A stretch of DNA of 64,000 nt, taken from NCBI GenBank assembly GCA_019359395.1, contig JAHHHK010000040.1, forward strand, positions 1 to 64,000, written 5' to 3'. This stretch comes from Komarekiella atlantica HA4396-MV6. Lineage in GTDB: Bacteria; Cyanobacteriota; Cyanobacteriia; Cyanobacteriales; Nostocaceae. Below the pieces are notes generated by a model, which searched no databases, was not told where the DNA came from, and saw only the letters and a list, made by a program, of their open reading frames with translations. Numbering within the stretch: the first letter of the stretch is position 1; every line of letters starts with the position of its first letter. This document shows positions 1-9,373 of this stretch, in pieces. A program made the translations under genes and the position numbers.

Positions 1-165
1 AATCTCTCTGTTCACACTACGCGCAAATCTACTCCCCTCATGCCTTTGCTTCAAAAATCGTCTTAAGCATTACCCCTCAAGGCATTAATTCCTTTCAGTC
101 TTTCAAAATCAGCGAACGGACAGTCATTAGTCATTAGTCATTCAATTTAAAACCACTCTATTTTT

Positions 166-198
166 GGTAAGTGCCTAAGTATCACTTACCATTTTTTT
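166..198 (+). terminator. Hairpin plus T-run upstream of the SPFH gene
   Basis: Perfect 8-bp arms (ggtaagtg / cacttacc) with a 9-nt loop are followed at once by A and seven T. This has the form of an intrinsic terminator for a gene left of the window, or an attenuator in the SPFH leader. A second short palindrome (gtgat-gat-atcac, about 206-218) lies between it and the start codon and could be an operator. No gene is seen in bases 1-165. Confidence 0.5.
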
Positions 199-253
199 GC
201 TATTGTGATGATATCACTTTGATAACAAAATAATCAAATTATCGGAGCAAATA

Positions 254-1183
254 ATGAAACAGCAAATTGCAGAATTTTCTGCCTTTAAAGTCAACGGCTT
301 CCTAGCTTTGAGCATAATCCTAGCTTTAGCAATTTTTGGCAGTTGGCAGGTTTGGGCCACAGTACAGGGATTAATAGAAGTATTAGGCAGAAGCCTTAAG
401 GTGGAAGATTTTGCCGATTTAGCAGAAATAGGAGCATGGTTGGGGGCGACATTGCTCATAGTGGTGATTCCTTCGTGGTCTGGTTTCTTTACGGTTGAAC
501 CAAATCAAGCAGTAGTACTAGTCTTTTTAGGGCGTTACGTTGGTACTGTAGAGGAAGCAGGCTTTTGGTGGACTAACCCTTTTACCAATAAACGCCAGGT
601 ATCTCTGAGGGTTCGCAACTTTAACAGCAAAATATTAAAAGTAAACGATGCTCAAGGCAGCCCAATAGAGATAGCAGCCGTAGTAGTGTGGCAAGTAGTA
701 GAATCAGCTAAATCTAGATTTGCAGTTGATGACTACGAGGAATTTGTCGGCATCCAAAGCGAGACAGCAATTCGTGCCCTAGCAATCCGTTATCCTTATG
801 ATGCACCTGATGAGCAATCAATCCCTTCGTTGCGTGCAGTACCCGATGAAATTGCGCTTTTCCTTCAAAAAGAATTGCAAGCGAGACTGGAAGTTGCGGG
901 AGTTGAAGTATTAGAAGCAAGACTTTCTCATCTTGCGTATGCCCCAGAAATTGCTCAAATGATGCTGCGTCGTCAACAAGCCAAAGCAATGATTGATGCA
1001 CGGCGACAAATTGTTGACAGTGCAGTGGGGATGGTTGATGAAGCACTAAAACGAATTAGCGAACGACAAATTATTGACTTGGATGATGAACGTAAAGCAG
1101 CTATGATTAACAATCTGCTGGTTGTCTTAACCTCAGAACAGAACATTCAACCAGTGGTTAACGCTGGCAGCCTTTATACCTAA
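254..1183 (+). CDS. SPFH/Band 7 domain membrane protein
   Basis: The 309-residue protein has two N-terminal hydrophobic segments (about residues 15-37 and 60-80), then an SPFH/Band 7 domain (about 80-240) containing the typical '[16 protein letters not shown]' opening and an '[24 protein letters not shown]' type core. A helical, charged region rich in R, Q, A and E ('[16 protein letters not shown]') follows, as in flotillin/stomatin-like scaffolds that oligomerise on membranes. It is followed after 3 nt by an Arc-like regulator and is probably co-transcribed with it. This SPFH-Arc pairing recurs in bacteria, but its role is unknown to me. ATG start with 'cggagc' upstream. Confidence 0.85.
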   Translation: MKQQIAEFSAFKVNGFLALSIILALAIFGSWQVWATVQGLIEVLGRSLKVEDFADLAEIGAWLGATLLIVVIPSWSGFFTVEPNQAVVLVFLGRYVGTVEEAGFWWTNPFTNKRQVSLRVRNFNSKILKVNDAQGSPIEIAAVVVWQVVESAKSRFAVDDYEEFVGIQSETAIRALAIRYPYDAPDEQSIPSLRAVPDEIALFLQKELQARLEVAGVEVLEARLSHLAYAPEIAQMMLRRQQAKAMIDARRQIVDSAVGMVDEALKRISERQIIDLDDERKAAMINNLLVVLTSEQNIQPVVNAGSLYT

Positions 1184-1186
1184 GAC

Positions 1187-1402
1187 ATGAGCCAGAAAAA
1201 ACGGTTTTTACTGCGTTTAGACCTTAAGTTATACGAAGTGCTGGAGAAATGGTCTTCTGACGAACTAAGGAGCGTTAACGCTCAAATTGAGTATCTTCTG
1301 ACTGAAGCTGCACGCAAAACAGGAAGATGGAAAGAAGATAAGCGCCAAAAAGATACTAAACAGCACAAGGTAGATACACAGACGCAAGATACATCAGAAT
1401 AG
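1187..1402 (+). CDS. Arc-like ribbon-helix-helix DNA-binding protein
   Basis: A 71-residue basic protein. '[20 protein letters not shown]' followed by '[16 protein letters not shown]' matches the Arc-type ribbon-helix-helix fold: a beta strand with alternating residues, then two helices with the 'RSVNAQIE' turn. The C-terminal 20 residues are charged, low-complexity and rich in K, D, T and Q. It starts 3 nt after the SPFH stop, so translation is likely coupled. It may autoregulate the operon or serve as a cytoplasmic partner. The ribbon-helix-helix assignment is firm and the target unknown. Confidence 0.75.
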   Translation: MSQKKRFLLRLDLKLYEVLEKWSSDELRSVNAQIEYLLTEAARKTGRWKEDKRQKDTKQHKVDTQTQDTSE

Positions 1403-1446
1403 TCGTGAATTATGGAATGGCCGAGGAAGTTGAAAAAGTGCTGACT

Positions 1447-1500
1447 AGAGACGCGATTAATCGCGTCTGTACAAAACCTGATTAATTGCGTCTGTACAAA
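1447..1500. repeat. Dispersed palindrome gacgcgattaatcgcgtc, one and a half copies
   Basis: A copy of 'gagacgcgattaatcgcgtctgtaca' is followed by a degenerate half copy ('gattaattgcgtctgtaca'). The same palindrome recurs near 50.9 kb and four times in tandem near 54.0 kb. The remainder of the 1403-1726 gap holds C/T-rich 'cccctctg' repeats around 1515-1552 and a possible leader for treZ. No gene is seen. Confidence 0.85.
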
Positions 1501-1726
1501 AGTCAGTATTTATTCTCCCCCTGCTCCTCTGCCCCTCTGCCCCTCTGCCCCCTAACTCCTACAGATAGAGTTTTTTGGTAAAAAATTCAGCCTTCCGGTG
1601 CTAGCCAAAAGTATGGCAGACCAACCATTATGCTATCTGGCGTGTTTGTAAACAGTTTGCAATGTATCGCATTTACAGTCATGCCACAGTTCGGCACAAC
1701 ACATGATTCTGATGGGAGGATAGGGC

Positions 1727-3571
1727 GTGAAAATTGGTGCTCACTACTTGGGTAATAAAGAGTGCGAGTTTACAGTTTGGTCTCCAACGTTAAATAGTGT
1801 AGCGGTGCAAATTTTGACGCCAGAGCAACAGGTAATTCCGCTTAAACCTCAAGCAGAGGGATACTGGCAGACAAAAGTGAACGATGTGTATCCGGGCACG
1901 CTTTATCGGTATATCTTGGATGACCAGGATGCTTTCCCTGATCCAGCATCACAGTATCAACCTGAAGGGGTTCATGGCCCGTCTCAAATTGTTGATCAAC
2001 AGTTTGAGTGGACAGATGAAGCATGGGGTGGGATTCCATTGGAGTCGATGATTTTCTATGAACTCCACGTTGGTACATTCACGCCTGAAGGAACCTTTAC
2101 CGCCATTATTTCTCGTCTGCCGGATTTGAAGGAACTGGGAATTAACGCCATTGAAATCATGCCGATCGCTCAGTTTCCAGGAGACACTCATATTGAAGCT
2201 GCTTTAGCATACCGCAACTGGGGTTATGACGGCGTTTACTCCTATGCTGTGCAAAATTCCTACGGTAGCCCAGCCGATCTCAAACAACTGGTGAATGCTT
2301 GTCATCAACACGGCATTGCTGTAGTGCTGGATGTGGTTTATAACCACTTTGGCCCAGAAGGTAACTATATGGGTCAGTTTGCGCCCTACTTTACTAAAAC
2401 CTATAAGACACCTTGGGGCAACGCGATGAATTTCGACGATGCTCTTAGTCAGGGTGTGCGAAACTATTTCATTCAAAATGCCTTGTACTGGTTGCGAGAA
2501 TTCCACATTGATGCATTGCGGCTTGATGCTATTCAGGCAATTTATGACTTGGGAGCCAAGCACTTTTTGTGGGAACTAGCTGAAGCAGTTCATAACTTCT
2601 CACAAGAGCAAAAATGGAAACGCCATCTGATTGCCGAAAGTGACCTGAATAATCCGCAAATCATTCGTCCGCCAGAAATGGGTGGATACGGAATCGATGC
2701 TCAATGGAGCGATGACTTTCACCATGCATTGCACGCACTTTTAACGGGCGATCGCCAAGGGTATTATCAAGACTTCGGGCAATGCGCCGATTTAGCAAAA
2801 GCTTATACAGATACTTTTATCTACGATTGGAAATACGCTCCCCATCGCCTGCGATTTCATGGTATACCTTGCCGCGATCGCTCTCCATCACAATTTGCAG
2901 TCTGCATCCAGAATCACGATCAAATCGGCAACCAAATGAAGGGAGAACGCCTTACCCAGCGGATCTCATTTGAAGGATTAAAATTAGCAGCCGGAGCTGT
3001 ACTGCTGTCACCCTACTTACCGCTGTTGTTCATGGGAGAAGAATACGGGGAAACTGCACCCTTCATGTACTTTGTCAGTCATTCCGATCCAGATTTGATT
3101 CAAGCCGTTCGAGCTGGACGTAGAGAAGAATTTGAAGCATTTCATTATGAAGACGATCCACCAGATCCCGAATCTGCGGAAACCTTCCTGCGTTGTAAAC
3201 TCAACTGGCAATTACACAACGAAGGCAAACACAAAGTTTTGTGGGATTGGTATCGCCAATTAATTCATTTACGTCAGACGCATCCAGCACTGCTCAAGCA
3301 AGACCGTAACTTCATGCAAGCAACTAGCGATGAAGATCAGCAATTGGTTGTGGTACGTCGTTGGTGTGAATCTAGCGAATTAGTATTTGCAATGAATTTT
3401 AATTCTTCTCCAGTGTCAACAATCCTACCAAGTCAGCAAAATGCCCGCAAACTATTAGACTCAGCAGATACGTCATGGTCTGGGCCTGGTTCGCAAGCAC
3501 CTGAACATCTGTCTGTGGAACAAGAGGTGAGACTACAAGCTACCAGCATAGTCCTATATGAAGGAGGATAA
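1727..3571 (+). CDS. treZ: Malto-oligosyltrehalose trehalohydrolase (TreZ)
   Basis: Releases trehalose from the maltooligosyl-trehalose made by TreY. The 614-residue length fits the family. An N-terminal carbohydrate-binding/E-set domain (about 1-95, 'GNKECEFTVWSPTLNSVAVQI') precedes a GH13 barrel with 'DVVYNHFGPEGNY' (region I), 'DALRLDAIQAIYD' (nucleophile Asp), 'HLIAESDLNNP' (acid/base Glu) and 'CIQNHDQIGNQ' (transition-state Asp). The start is GTG preceded by 'gggaggatagg', a strong ribosome site. It lies upstream of treY and trehalase in the same order and orientation, as in the desiccation-induced tre cluster of Anabaena/Nostoc. Confidence 0.95.
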   Translation: MKIGAHYLGNKECEFTVWSPTLNSVAVQILTPEQQVIPLKPQAEGYWQTKVNDVYPGTLYRYILDDQDAFPDPASQYQPEGVHGPSQIVDQQFEWTDEAWGGIPLESMIFYELHVGTFTPEGTFTAIISRLPDLKELGINAIEIMPIAQFPGDTHIEAALAYRNWGYDGVYSYAVQNSYGSPADLKQLVNACHQHGIAVVLDVVYNHFGPEGNYMGQFAPYFTKTYKTPWGNAMNFDDALSQGVRNYFIQNALYWLREFHIDALRLDAIQAIYDLGAKHFLWELAEAVHNFSQEQKWKRHLIAESDLNNPQIIRPPEMGGYGIDAQWSDDFHHALHALLTGDRQGYYQDFGQCADLAKAYTDTFIYDWKYAPHRLRFHGIPCRDRSPSQFAVCIQNHDQIGNQMKGERLTQRISFEGLKLAAGAVLLSPYLPLLFMGEEYGETAPFMYFVSHSDPDLIQAVRAGRREEFEAFHYEDDPPDPESAETFLRCKLNWQLHNEGKHKVLWDWYRQLIHLRQTHPALLKQDRNFMQATSDEDQQLVVVRRWCESSELVFAMNFNSSPVSTILPSQQNARKLLDSADTSWSGPGSQAPEHLSVEQEVRLQATSIVLYEGG

Positions 3572-3669
3572 GGGGAGGAGTTTGAAGCTTCAAGGTTCAA
3601 GCTGAAAGGCTCAATGTTCACCCTAATAGCCAAAAATTTGGGTCAAGAAATTCCTTTTTAACCTCTTTA

Positions 3670-3739
3670 CTCTGTGTTCTCTACGCCTCTGTGGTTAAAT
3701 AAATTACTTTTAAACCGCAGAGACACAGAGAACACAGAG
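3670..3739. repeat. Long imperfect inverted repeat between treZ and treY
   Basis: 'ctctgtgttctct...cctctgtggtt' pairs with 'aaccgcagagacacagagaacacagag' over about 28 bp with a short A/T loop. Such stems are common between Nostoc genes. It could act as a transcript-processing or termination stem, which would separate treZ and treY expression, but no clean T-run follows. Confidence 0.6.
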
Positions 3740-3833
3740 AGAAAAAATGAGATTTTACGAGTCACCTTAAAGGGCTAATTTCAAAAACCTACACTTGTCA
3801 GCCTCCCCACATCCCACCAGAAACAACAAATCT

Positions 3834-6632
3834 ATGCGAATTCCCACCGCAACCTATCGAATTCAGTTTACACCTCAGTTTGGCTTTGAAAACGCTAGAG
3901 CGATCGCCGCTTATTTAGCAGATCTAGGCATTTCCGATCTATATGCTTCTCCTATTTTCAAGGCAAGAACTGGCAGTACGCATGGTTACGATGTAGTAGA
4001 TGCCACTCAACTCAATCCAGAATTAGGAACTACCGAGTCGTTTGATGCCCTAGTTGGCGAACTACAATCTTTTGGTATGGGCTGGTTACAAGATATTGTG
4101 CCCAATCACATGGCATATACTAGCGAAAACCATTATTTGGTGGACGTGTTGGAACACGGCCCAGATTCCAGCTATACCGACTACTTTGATTTAAGTTGGA
4201 ATGCACCATTTGGCGATCGCCAGGAGCGAGTTCTGGCTCCCCTGCTGGGAGACTTCTATGGTGTATCCCTAGAAAAGGGAGACATTCAGCTGCAATACGA
4301 ACAAAACGGTTTAACCGTGAATTATTACAGCTTAAAACTGCCACTGCGATTAGAGTCGTACACAAAATTTCTCACCCACAATTTAGGTAAACTTACGCGC
4401 ACACTGGGACGTAATCATCCTGATTTCATTAAGTTATTAGGGATTCTCTACATTCTCAAAAATGTGCCCTCAGAGGTTGCCGGCAAACAACGACAAGACC
4501 AGATTGCATTTATTAAAGGATTAGTTTGGGAACTCTACACTACAAACGATGCCATCCGCGAGTTTGTTGATGAAAACCTCGAAATTTTTAACGGAGAAAA
4601 AGGCAATTCAGATAGCTTTAACCTGCTAGATGAATTACTGAATGATCAGTTTTATCGTCTCGCCTTCTGGAAGGTGGGCGCGGAAGAAATGAACTATCGC
4701 CGTTTCTTTACTGTCAACGAACTAATTTCTGTGAAAGTTGAAGAACTGCGGGTATTTAATAACACTCATAGCTTGATTCAAAAACTAGTTGAAGAAGGAA
4801 AATTCACTGGGTTACGAATTGACCATATTGATGGACTCTATAACCCATTCCAGTATTTAGAACGTCTTCAAGAAAAGATGGGAGATGTGTATATTACTGT
4901 TGAAAAAATTTTGGAACTCACCGAAGACTTACCAGATAACTGGTTAATTCAAGGCACATCTGGATATGACTTTTTAAATTATGTAAATGGTGTGTTTTGC
5001 CAATGTGAAAATGAATCAAGGTTCGATAGAATCTACCATAACTTTATTGGTTCAAGAGTAGATTATCCATCGCTGGTGAAAGAGAAAAAGCACCTGATTT
5101 TAGAAAAGAACTTAGCAGGTGACATTGATAATCTGGCTCTGTTGTTGAAAAATATTTCTAGCAAATATCGCTATGGCAATGACTTTACACTAAATGGACT
5201 CAAACGAGCGATCGCCGAAGTCCTAACTCTGTTTCCGATTTACCGCACCTATATTACTCCCGATGGCATTCATGATAGCGATCGCGACTGCATTCAAGAA
5301 GTAATTCGCCAAGCCAAAGAACAAACGCCCCTGTTGCAGCATGAGTTGACCTTTATCGAAAAGCTGATGCTACTGGAGTTTGATAACTCTCTGACTCAGA
5401 CAGAACGTGAGCAGTGGATATATTTTGTACTACGGATGCAGCAATACAGCGGCCCACTAATGGCGAAAGGTGTAGAAGACACCACGCTATATGTTTACAA
5501 CCGTTTGCTGTCGCTCAATGAAGTGGGCGGTAATCCTAGTCATTTTGGCATCGACTTAGCCCACTTTCACAGCTTTAATCAAAAGCACCAAGCAAGGTGG
5601 CCCCACACGATGAACACCACAGCCACCCACGATACCAAACGCGGTGAAGATGTGCGGGCTAGGTTAAATGTGCTATCAGAGATTCCCGATGAATGGGAAC
5701 AGCAGGTAAATACCTGGAGCGCAATTAATCGAGGACATCGCAGCGAGCGCCAAGGCTTCGCCATACCAGATCGTAACGATGAGTATTTTCTGTATCAAAC
5801 GCTGGTGGGCGCGTTTCCTTTTAGCGAACAAGAACATGAGTCTTTTGTAGAACGAGTTAAAGACTACATAATTAAGGCAATTCGAGAAGCAAAAGTCCAT
5901 ACCGCATGGTTGCGACCTGACAGCGAATACGAAGATGCATGTACCTCTTTTATCGAGAAGGTACTAGACCCCTCGCTCTCGGCAGAATTTCTAGAAGCCT
6001 TTAGCCCCTTTCAACAACGGATTGCGGACTATGGTATTTTCAATTCCCTTTCCCAAACTTTACTAAAGATGACTGCACCCGGTGTGCCCGACTTATACCA
6101 AGGAACGGAACTTTGGGAGTTAAGTTTGGTTGATCCAGACAATCGCCGTCCCGTGGATTTTGAGCAGCGACGGGCTTATTTGAAAACCATTCAAGAGCAA
6201 GCGAAGACAGATATTCTCGGCTTAATCCAGGAGTTGCTGATCCACAAAATAGATGGCAGAATCAAACTGTTTTTAACGACTCAATTACTGAAAGCGAGAA
6301 CAGAGTATCTCTCATTATTTCAAGATGGCGACTATTTGCCGCTAGAAATTCAGGGAACTTACGCCAATCATATTGTGGCATTTGCGCGGCGACAGGGGAA
6401 TCAAATAGCGATCGCGATCGCGCCTCGCTTTTTAACTAGCCTCATCCAACCTGGAGAATATCCGTTGGGCGAGTCGATATGGCAAGATACGCACCTGCAA
6501 TTACCCGTTGGAAGTTCCTTATCTTGGAAAAATGTCCTGACTCAGCAAGCTTTAGAGGCTAAAGAAACGCTATCCATTGGAGCAGCTCTTGCCCATTTTC
6601 CGGTTGCTTTGTTGGTTAGTAGTGTTGAGTGA
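3834..6632 (+). CDS. treY: Malto-oligosyltrehalose synthase (TreY)
   Basis: Isomerises the reducing-end alpha-1,4 bond of maltodextrins to an alpha,alpha-1,1 bond. About 932 residues from the ATG at 3834 ('MRIPTATYRIQF', the usual N-terminus); the longer ORF uses an unlikely TTG 13 codons upstream. GH13 features: 'WLQDIVPNHMAY' (region I), 'GLRIDHIDGLYNP' (nucleophile Asp), 'YITVEKILE' (acid/base Glu), 'GTSGYDFLN', and 'MAKGVEDTTLY', 'TATHDTKRGEDVRAR' and 'PGVPDLYQGTELW' near the C-terminal third, all characteristic of TreY. It partners TreZ and is full length. Confidence 0.95.
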   Translation: MRIPTATYRIQFTPQFGFENARAIAAYLADLGISDLYASPIFKARTGSTHGYDVVDATQLNPELGTTESFDALVGELQSFGMGWLQDIVPNHMAYTSENHYLVDVLEHGPDSSYTDYFDLSWNAPFGDRQERVLAPLLGDFYGVSLEKGDIQLQYEQNGLTVNYYSLKLPLRLESYTKFLTHNLGKLTRTLGRNHPDFIKLLGILYILKNVPSEVAGKQRQDQIAFIKGLVWELYTTNDAIREFVDENLEIFNGEKGNSDSFNLLDELLNDQFYRLAFWKVGAEEMNYRRFFTVNELISVKVEELRVFNNTHSLIQKLVEEGKFTGLRIDHIDGLYNPFQYLERLQEKMGDVYITVEKILELTEDLPDNWLIQGTSGYDFLNYVNGVFCQCENESRFDRIYHNFIGSRVDYPSLVKEKKHLILEKNLAGDIDNLALLLKNISSKYRYGNDFTLNGLKRAIAEVLTLFPIYRTYITPDGIHDSDRDCIQEVIRQAKEQTPLLQHELTFIEKLMLLEFDNSLTQTEREQWIYFVLRMQQYSGPLMAKGVEDTTLYVYNRLLSLNEVGGNPSHFGIDLAHFHSFNQKHQARWPHTMNTTATHDTKRGEDVRARLNVLSEIPDEWEQQVNTWSAINRGHRSERQGFAIPDRNDEYFLYQTLVGAFPFSEQEHESFVERVKDYIIKAIREAKVHTAWLRPDSEYEDACTSFIEKVLDPSLSAEFLEAFSPFQQRIADYGIFNSLSQTLLKMTAPGVPDLYQGTELWELSLVDPDNRRPVDFEQRRAYLKTIQEQAKTDILGLIQELLIHKIDGRIKLFLTTQLLKARTEYLSLFQDGDYLPLEIQGTYANHIVAFARRQGNQIAIAIAPRFLTSLIQPGEYPLGESIWQDTHLQLPVGSSLSWKNVLTQQALEAKETLSIGAALAHFPVALLVSSVE

Positions 6633-6639
6633 AAAGATG

Positions 6640-6845
6640 AATCTGTCTCACGCAGAGGAGCCAGTCGCGTGGGCGGGTTTCCCGACTTGAGCGAACTGGC
6701 ATCGCGCAGAGGCGCAGAGAGAAGCTGCAAAAACTCTGCGTTCCTTTGCGATTTCCTTCCCTACGGGACGCTCCGCGAACGCGTTCCCACCGAAGTTCAG
6801 ATCGGCGGAAGCCGCCGCTCCGACTTCTCTCTGCGTTTAAAAAAA
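6640..6845. repeat. Dispersed intergenic repeat (ctctgcg / ggcggaagccgcc family)
   Basis: This G/C-rich spacer is built of modules reused elsewhere in the window: 'cacgcagag', 'gggcgggtttcccg', 'ggcggaagccgccgctc' and 'cttctctctgcg'. It belongs to the same family as the copies at 9174-9297, 14228-14351 and 35150-35275. The ORFs predicted here on both strands are artefacts of the repeat. Confidence 0.8.
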
Positions 6846-6879
6846 TTCTGAAACACCCCGTAAGCTTGAAAATGATTTT

Positions 6880-8391
6880 ATGACCACTCCACCAGCACTT
6901 GCAACCGCGCAGATTGACGCGGTGCGAACTCACATAAAAAAAACTTGGAAAACTTTGACGCGATCGCACGAACACTTATTGCAATCTGCAAAGGATACCA
7001 AACTAGACCACAAAACAGAGACTCCCTGGATTGTCTATATTTCGCCCCAAGAAGACTGTCCTAATGTTCAAACTGTGTTGGAGCGATCGCTGTCTCCCAA
7101 AGAGATGGAACAAATGCAAATTCGCACTCTACCAACTGAAGTTGAGGCGATTCGAGATCACGGATTGCTGTATCTACCAGGGCCTTATGTCGTACCAGGT
7201 GGGCGCTTTAACGAAATGTATGGCTGGGACAGCTACTTTATTTTGTTGGGGCTATTGCGAGATGAGGAATGGGATCTAGCAAAAAGTCAAGTCGATCAAC
7301 TGCTGTACCAAGTGCAGCATTACGGCACTATTCTCAATTCCAACCGGACTTACATGCTGTCGCGATCGCAGCCTCCTGTCCTCAGTATGATGGTTCTAGC
7401 GCTATTCCAGCATACCCAGGATGAAGAGTGGCTGAGGTCAGCTGTACCACTACTTGAGCAATTTTACTACTATTGGGTAGTACCGCCTCACCTAAATCCC
7501 GCCACAGGTTTGTCCCGATTCTACGCCTTTGGGGAAGGCCCCGCGCCGGAAGTTTTATTTTCTGAGCAGGATGATCAAGGACGAAGCCACTATGATCGCG
7601 TCAAGGAATACTATAAAACGTTTGAGGTTGACGATTATGATGTCAGTCTTTACTATGACCGGGAAAATGACGAACTAACCAACCTGTTTTACAAAGGCGA
7701 TCGCACTATGCGTGAGTCTGGTTTTGATATCACTAACCGATTTGGCCCTTTCAGTGTTGATATCCTCCATTACGCTCCCGTGTGTCTCAACAGTTTGCTG
7801 TATCAGATGGAGCAAGATCTGGCGGAAATTCACACTGTGCTAGGTAACGAAGAACTAGTGCAGCAATGGCACGAGCGTGCAGATATCCGCCGCGATCGCA
7901 TTGATCAGTGTCTCTGGGATGAAGAACAGGGGCTATATCTGGATTATCACTTCCAAAGCGGAGAACGCCGCCGTTACGAGTTTGCCACCACATTCTATCC
8001 TTTATGGATAGGACTAGCCTCAGATGCACAAGCCAAACGCGTCGCTGAAAACCTCTCTTTGTTTGAAGCACCAGGAGGAATCTTTACTAGTACTCGCGTC
8101 ACAGGTAATCAATGGGATGCTCCCTTCGGTTGGGCTCCGCTGACGCTAATTGCAGTTTTGGGACTCCACCGCTATGGATATCATAAAGAGGGCGATCGCA
8201 TTGCTCAAAAGTTCCTTGTCATGGTAATTGAGGAATTTAAGCGTCACAAAACCTTAGTCGAAAAATACGATGTTGAACACTGTTCTGCCAACGTCTCCGA
8301 TGAAATCTGTTTTGGCTACAGCTCTAACGAAGTTGGTTTTGGCTGGACTAATGGAGTTATTTTAGAACTTCTAGCAGCATTGAATTTATAA
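6880..8391 (+). CDS. treH: Alpha,alpha-trehalase, GH37-like (TreH)
   Basis: Hydrolyses trehalose to two glucose units. The 503-residue (alpha/alpha)6-barrel protein carries both trehalase signatures: 'PGGRFNEMYGWDSYF' (about residues 107-121) and 'QWDAPFGWAPL' (about 411). 'ESGFDITNRFGP' holds the likely catalytic Asp. The C-terminus has 'SNEVGFGWTNGVILELL', where the Glu is a candidate second catalytic residue. No signal peptide is seen, so it is cytoplasmic. It lies third in the treZ-treY-treH array. Nostoc trehalase is known to limit trehalose accumulation during drying. The repeat at 6640-6845 separates it from treY. Confidence 0.92.
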   Translation: MTTPPALATAQIDAVRTHIKKTWKTLTRSHEHLLQSAKDTKLDHKTETPWIVYISPQEDCPNVQTVLERSLSPKEMEQMQIRTLPTEVEAIRDHGLLYLPGPYVVPGGRFNEMYGWDSYFILLGLLRDEEWDLAKSQVDQLLYQVQHYGTILNSNRTYMLSRSQPPVLSMMVLALFQHTQDEEWLRSAVPLLEQFYYYWVVPPHLNPATGLSRFYAFGEGPAPEVLFSEQDDQGRSHYDRVKEYYKTFEVDDYDVSLYYDRENDELTNLFYKGDRTMRESGFDITNRFGPFSVDILHYAPVCLNSLLYQMEQDLAEIHTVLGNEELVQQWHERADIRRDRIDQCLWDEEQGLYLDYHFQSGERRRYEFATTFYPLWIGLASDAQAKRVAENLSLFEAPGGIFTSTRVTGNQWDAPFGWAPLTLIAVLGLHRYGYHKEGDRIAQKFLVMVIEEFKRHKTLVEKYDVEHCSANVSDEICFGYSSNEVGFGWTNGVILELLAALNL

Positions 8392-8424
8392 CACAACACA
8401 ATTTAGTAGAGACGTTGCATTGCT

Positions 8425-8453
8425 GTAGAGACGTTGCATTGCAACGTCTCTAC
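8425..8453. repeat. 29-bp palindrome gtagagacgttgca-t-tgcaacgtctctac
   Basis: A perfect 14-bp inverted repeat around one base, preceded by a half copy at about 8406-8424. It sits between the convergent trehalase and Uma2 genes and overlaps the last codons of the latter. Identical-core copies lie at 19465-19491 and 28001-28029. The transcript would form a very stable hairpin, so a bidirectional terminator role is plausible. Confidence 0.9.
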
Positions 8454-9049
8454 ATAATGTCGTCAAGTTTGAGTTGCAAATTTGGAAACAAATAGGATGT
8501 AATTGCATCTCCTAAGCGATATTGTCGCTGCTGATACGTATTGTTAATTAATTGGCAGACTGTAAAAGTAGGTTGTTTGGGATTACCAATAAATTGCAAG
8601 CCTCCTAAACCACGAAAGTCTATAATCCAGTATTCTGGAATATTTAGAAAAGCATATTCTTCGACTTTTCTAGCATAATCATCTTGCCAATTTGTGCTAA
8701 CAACTTCGGCAACAAGCTTAATTGTATTGCCATTACAAATAATCGGCTCTTTTTGCCAAAGCGGTTCGTTGTTAAGTTCTGCTTTATCTAAAACAATGAC
8801 ATCAGGACGTAGTGCTGTAGCTTCCGCAGCCGGTGGCTTAATTAAACAATTTTTTGGAATCAGACAATTTAAATTAGAACGAAGAATTTCGACATAGATT
8901 CTACCAGCAATACTTCCTGAAACTTCTTCATGAGGGCCTGTAGGCTCTATGTCGCGTAGTTCTCCGTCAATGAGTTCGTAGCGGGGATTGTTCCCATATT
9001 CGGTTATGAATTGCTCGAAAGTTAACAGTTTAGGTGGAGTGTAAGTCAT
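8450..9049 (-). CDS. Uma2 family (DUF820) putative endonuclease
   Basis: The 199-residue protein has a restriction-endonuclease-like fold typical of the large cyanobacterial Uma2 family. Visible motifs are 'YELIDGELRDIEPTGPHEEV', 'LRPDVIVLDKAEL', 'KLVAEVVSTNWQDDYARKVEEY' and 'IPEYWIIDFRGLG', which give the PD-(D/E)XK-type acidic and lysine residues (E..D..E-V-x..K). These genes are abundant and their biological role is not settled; some are thought to be tied to mobile DNA. It stands alone and converges on the trehalase gene. A second, divergent Uma2 gene lies at 33.3 kb. Confidence 0.85.
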   Translation of the reverse strand: MTYTPPKLLTFEQFITEYGNNPRYELIDGELRDIEPTGPHEEVSGSIAGRIYVEILRSNLNCLIPKNCLIKPPAAEATALRPDVIVLDKAELNNEPLWQKEPIICNGNTIKLVAEVVSTNWQDDYARKVEEYAFLNIPEYWIIDFRGLGGLQFIGNPKQPTFTVCQLINNTYQQRQYRLGDAITSYLFPNLQLKLDDIM

Positions 9050-9173
9050 CGGTCATGTTTTCAGATCAGACCTTAATCTGTTATTGGTTTATTTTAACGC
9101 CGTTATGGTGGAGCGATCGGACTTAGAGACTTACAATTACAGCAATTTTCAAATGAATAGACTACATTTTTAC

Positions 9174-9297
9174 CTCACGCAGAGAGAAGTTTGAGCGGCG
9201 GCTTCCGCCGTTGGCGTAGCCCGCCGTAGCGAAAAGTTCTGTAGGCGGGTTTCCCGCCGTAGGAAACTTTTCAAGACAGGCATCAAAACTTTGGTGG
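9174..9297 (-). repeat. 124-bp dispersed repeat, inverted partner of 14228-14351
   Basis: The reverse complement of this segment is base-for-base the same, by eye, as 14228-14351. Internal palindromes include 'ggcgggaaacccgcc' and 'ggcggaagccgcc'. Related but shorter copies are at 6640-6845, 35150-35275 and 39310-39450. It lies downstream of eboD, so this repeat and its partner bracket eboD-A-B-C. Confidence 0.93.
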
Positions 9298-9373
9298 ACG
9301 CGGAGACGCAGAGAAAGAAGAATGCTCTGGTGCTGTGGTTTAAATAAATGAAAACTGCTGTAAATACACATAA

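Noticed and set aside
6669-6851. 60-aa ORF before the trehalase gene
   Set aside because: Lies wholly in the dispersed ctctgcg/ggcggaagccgcc repeat.
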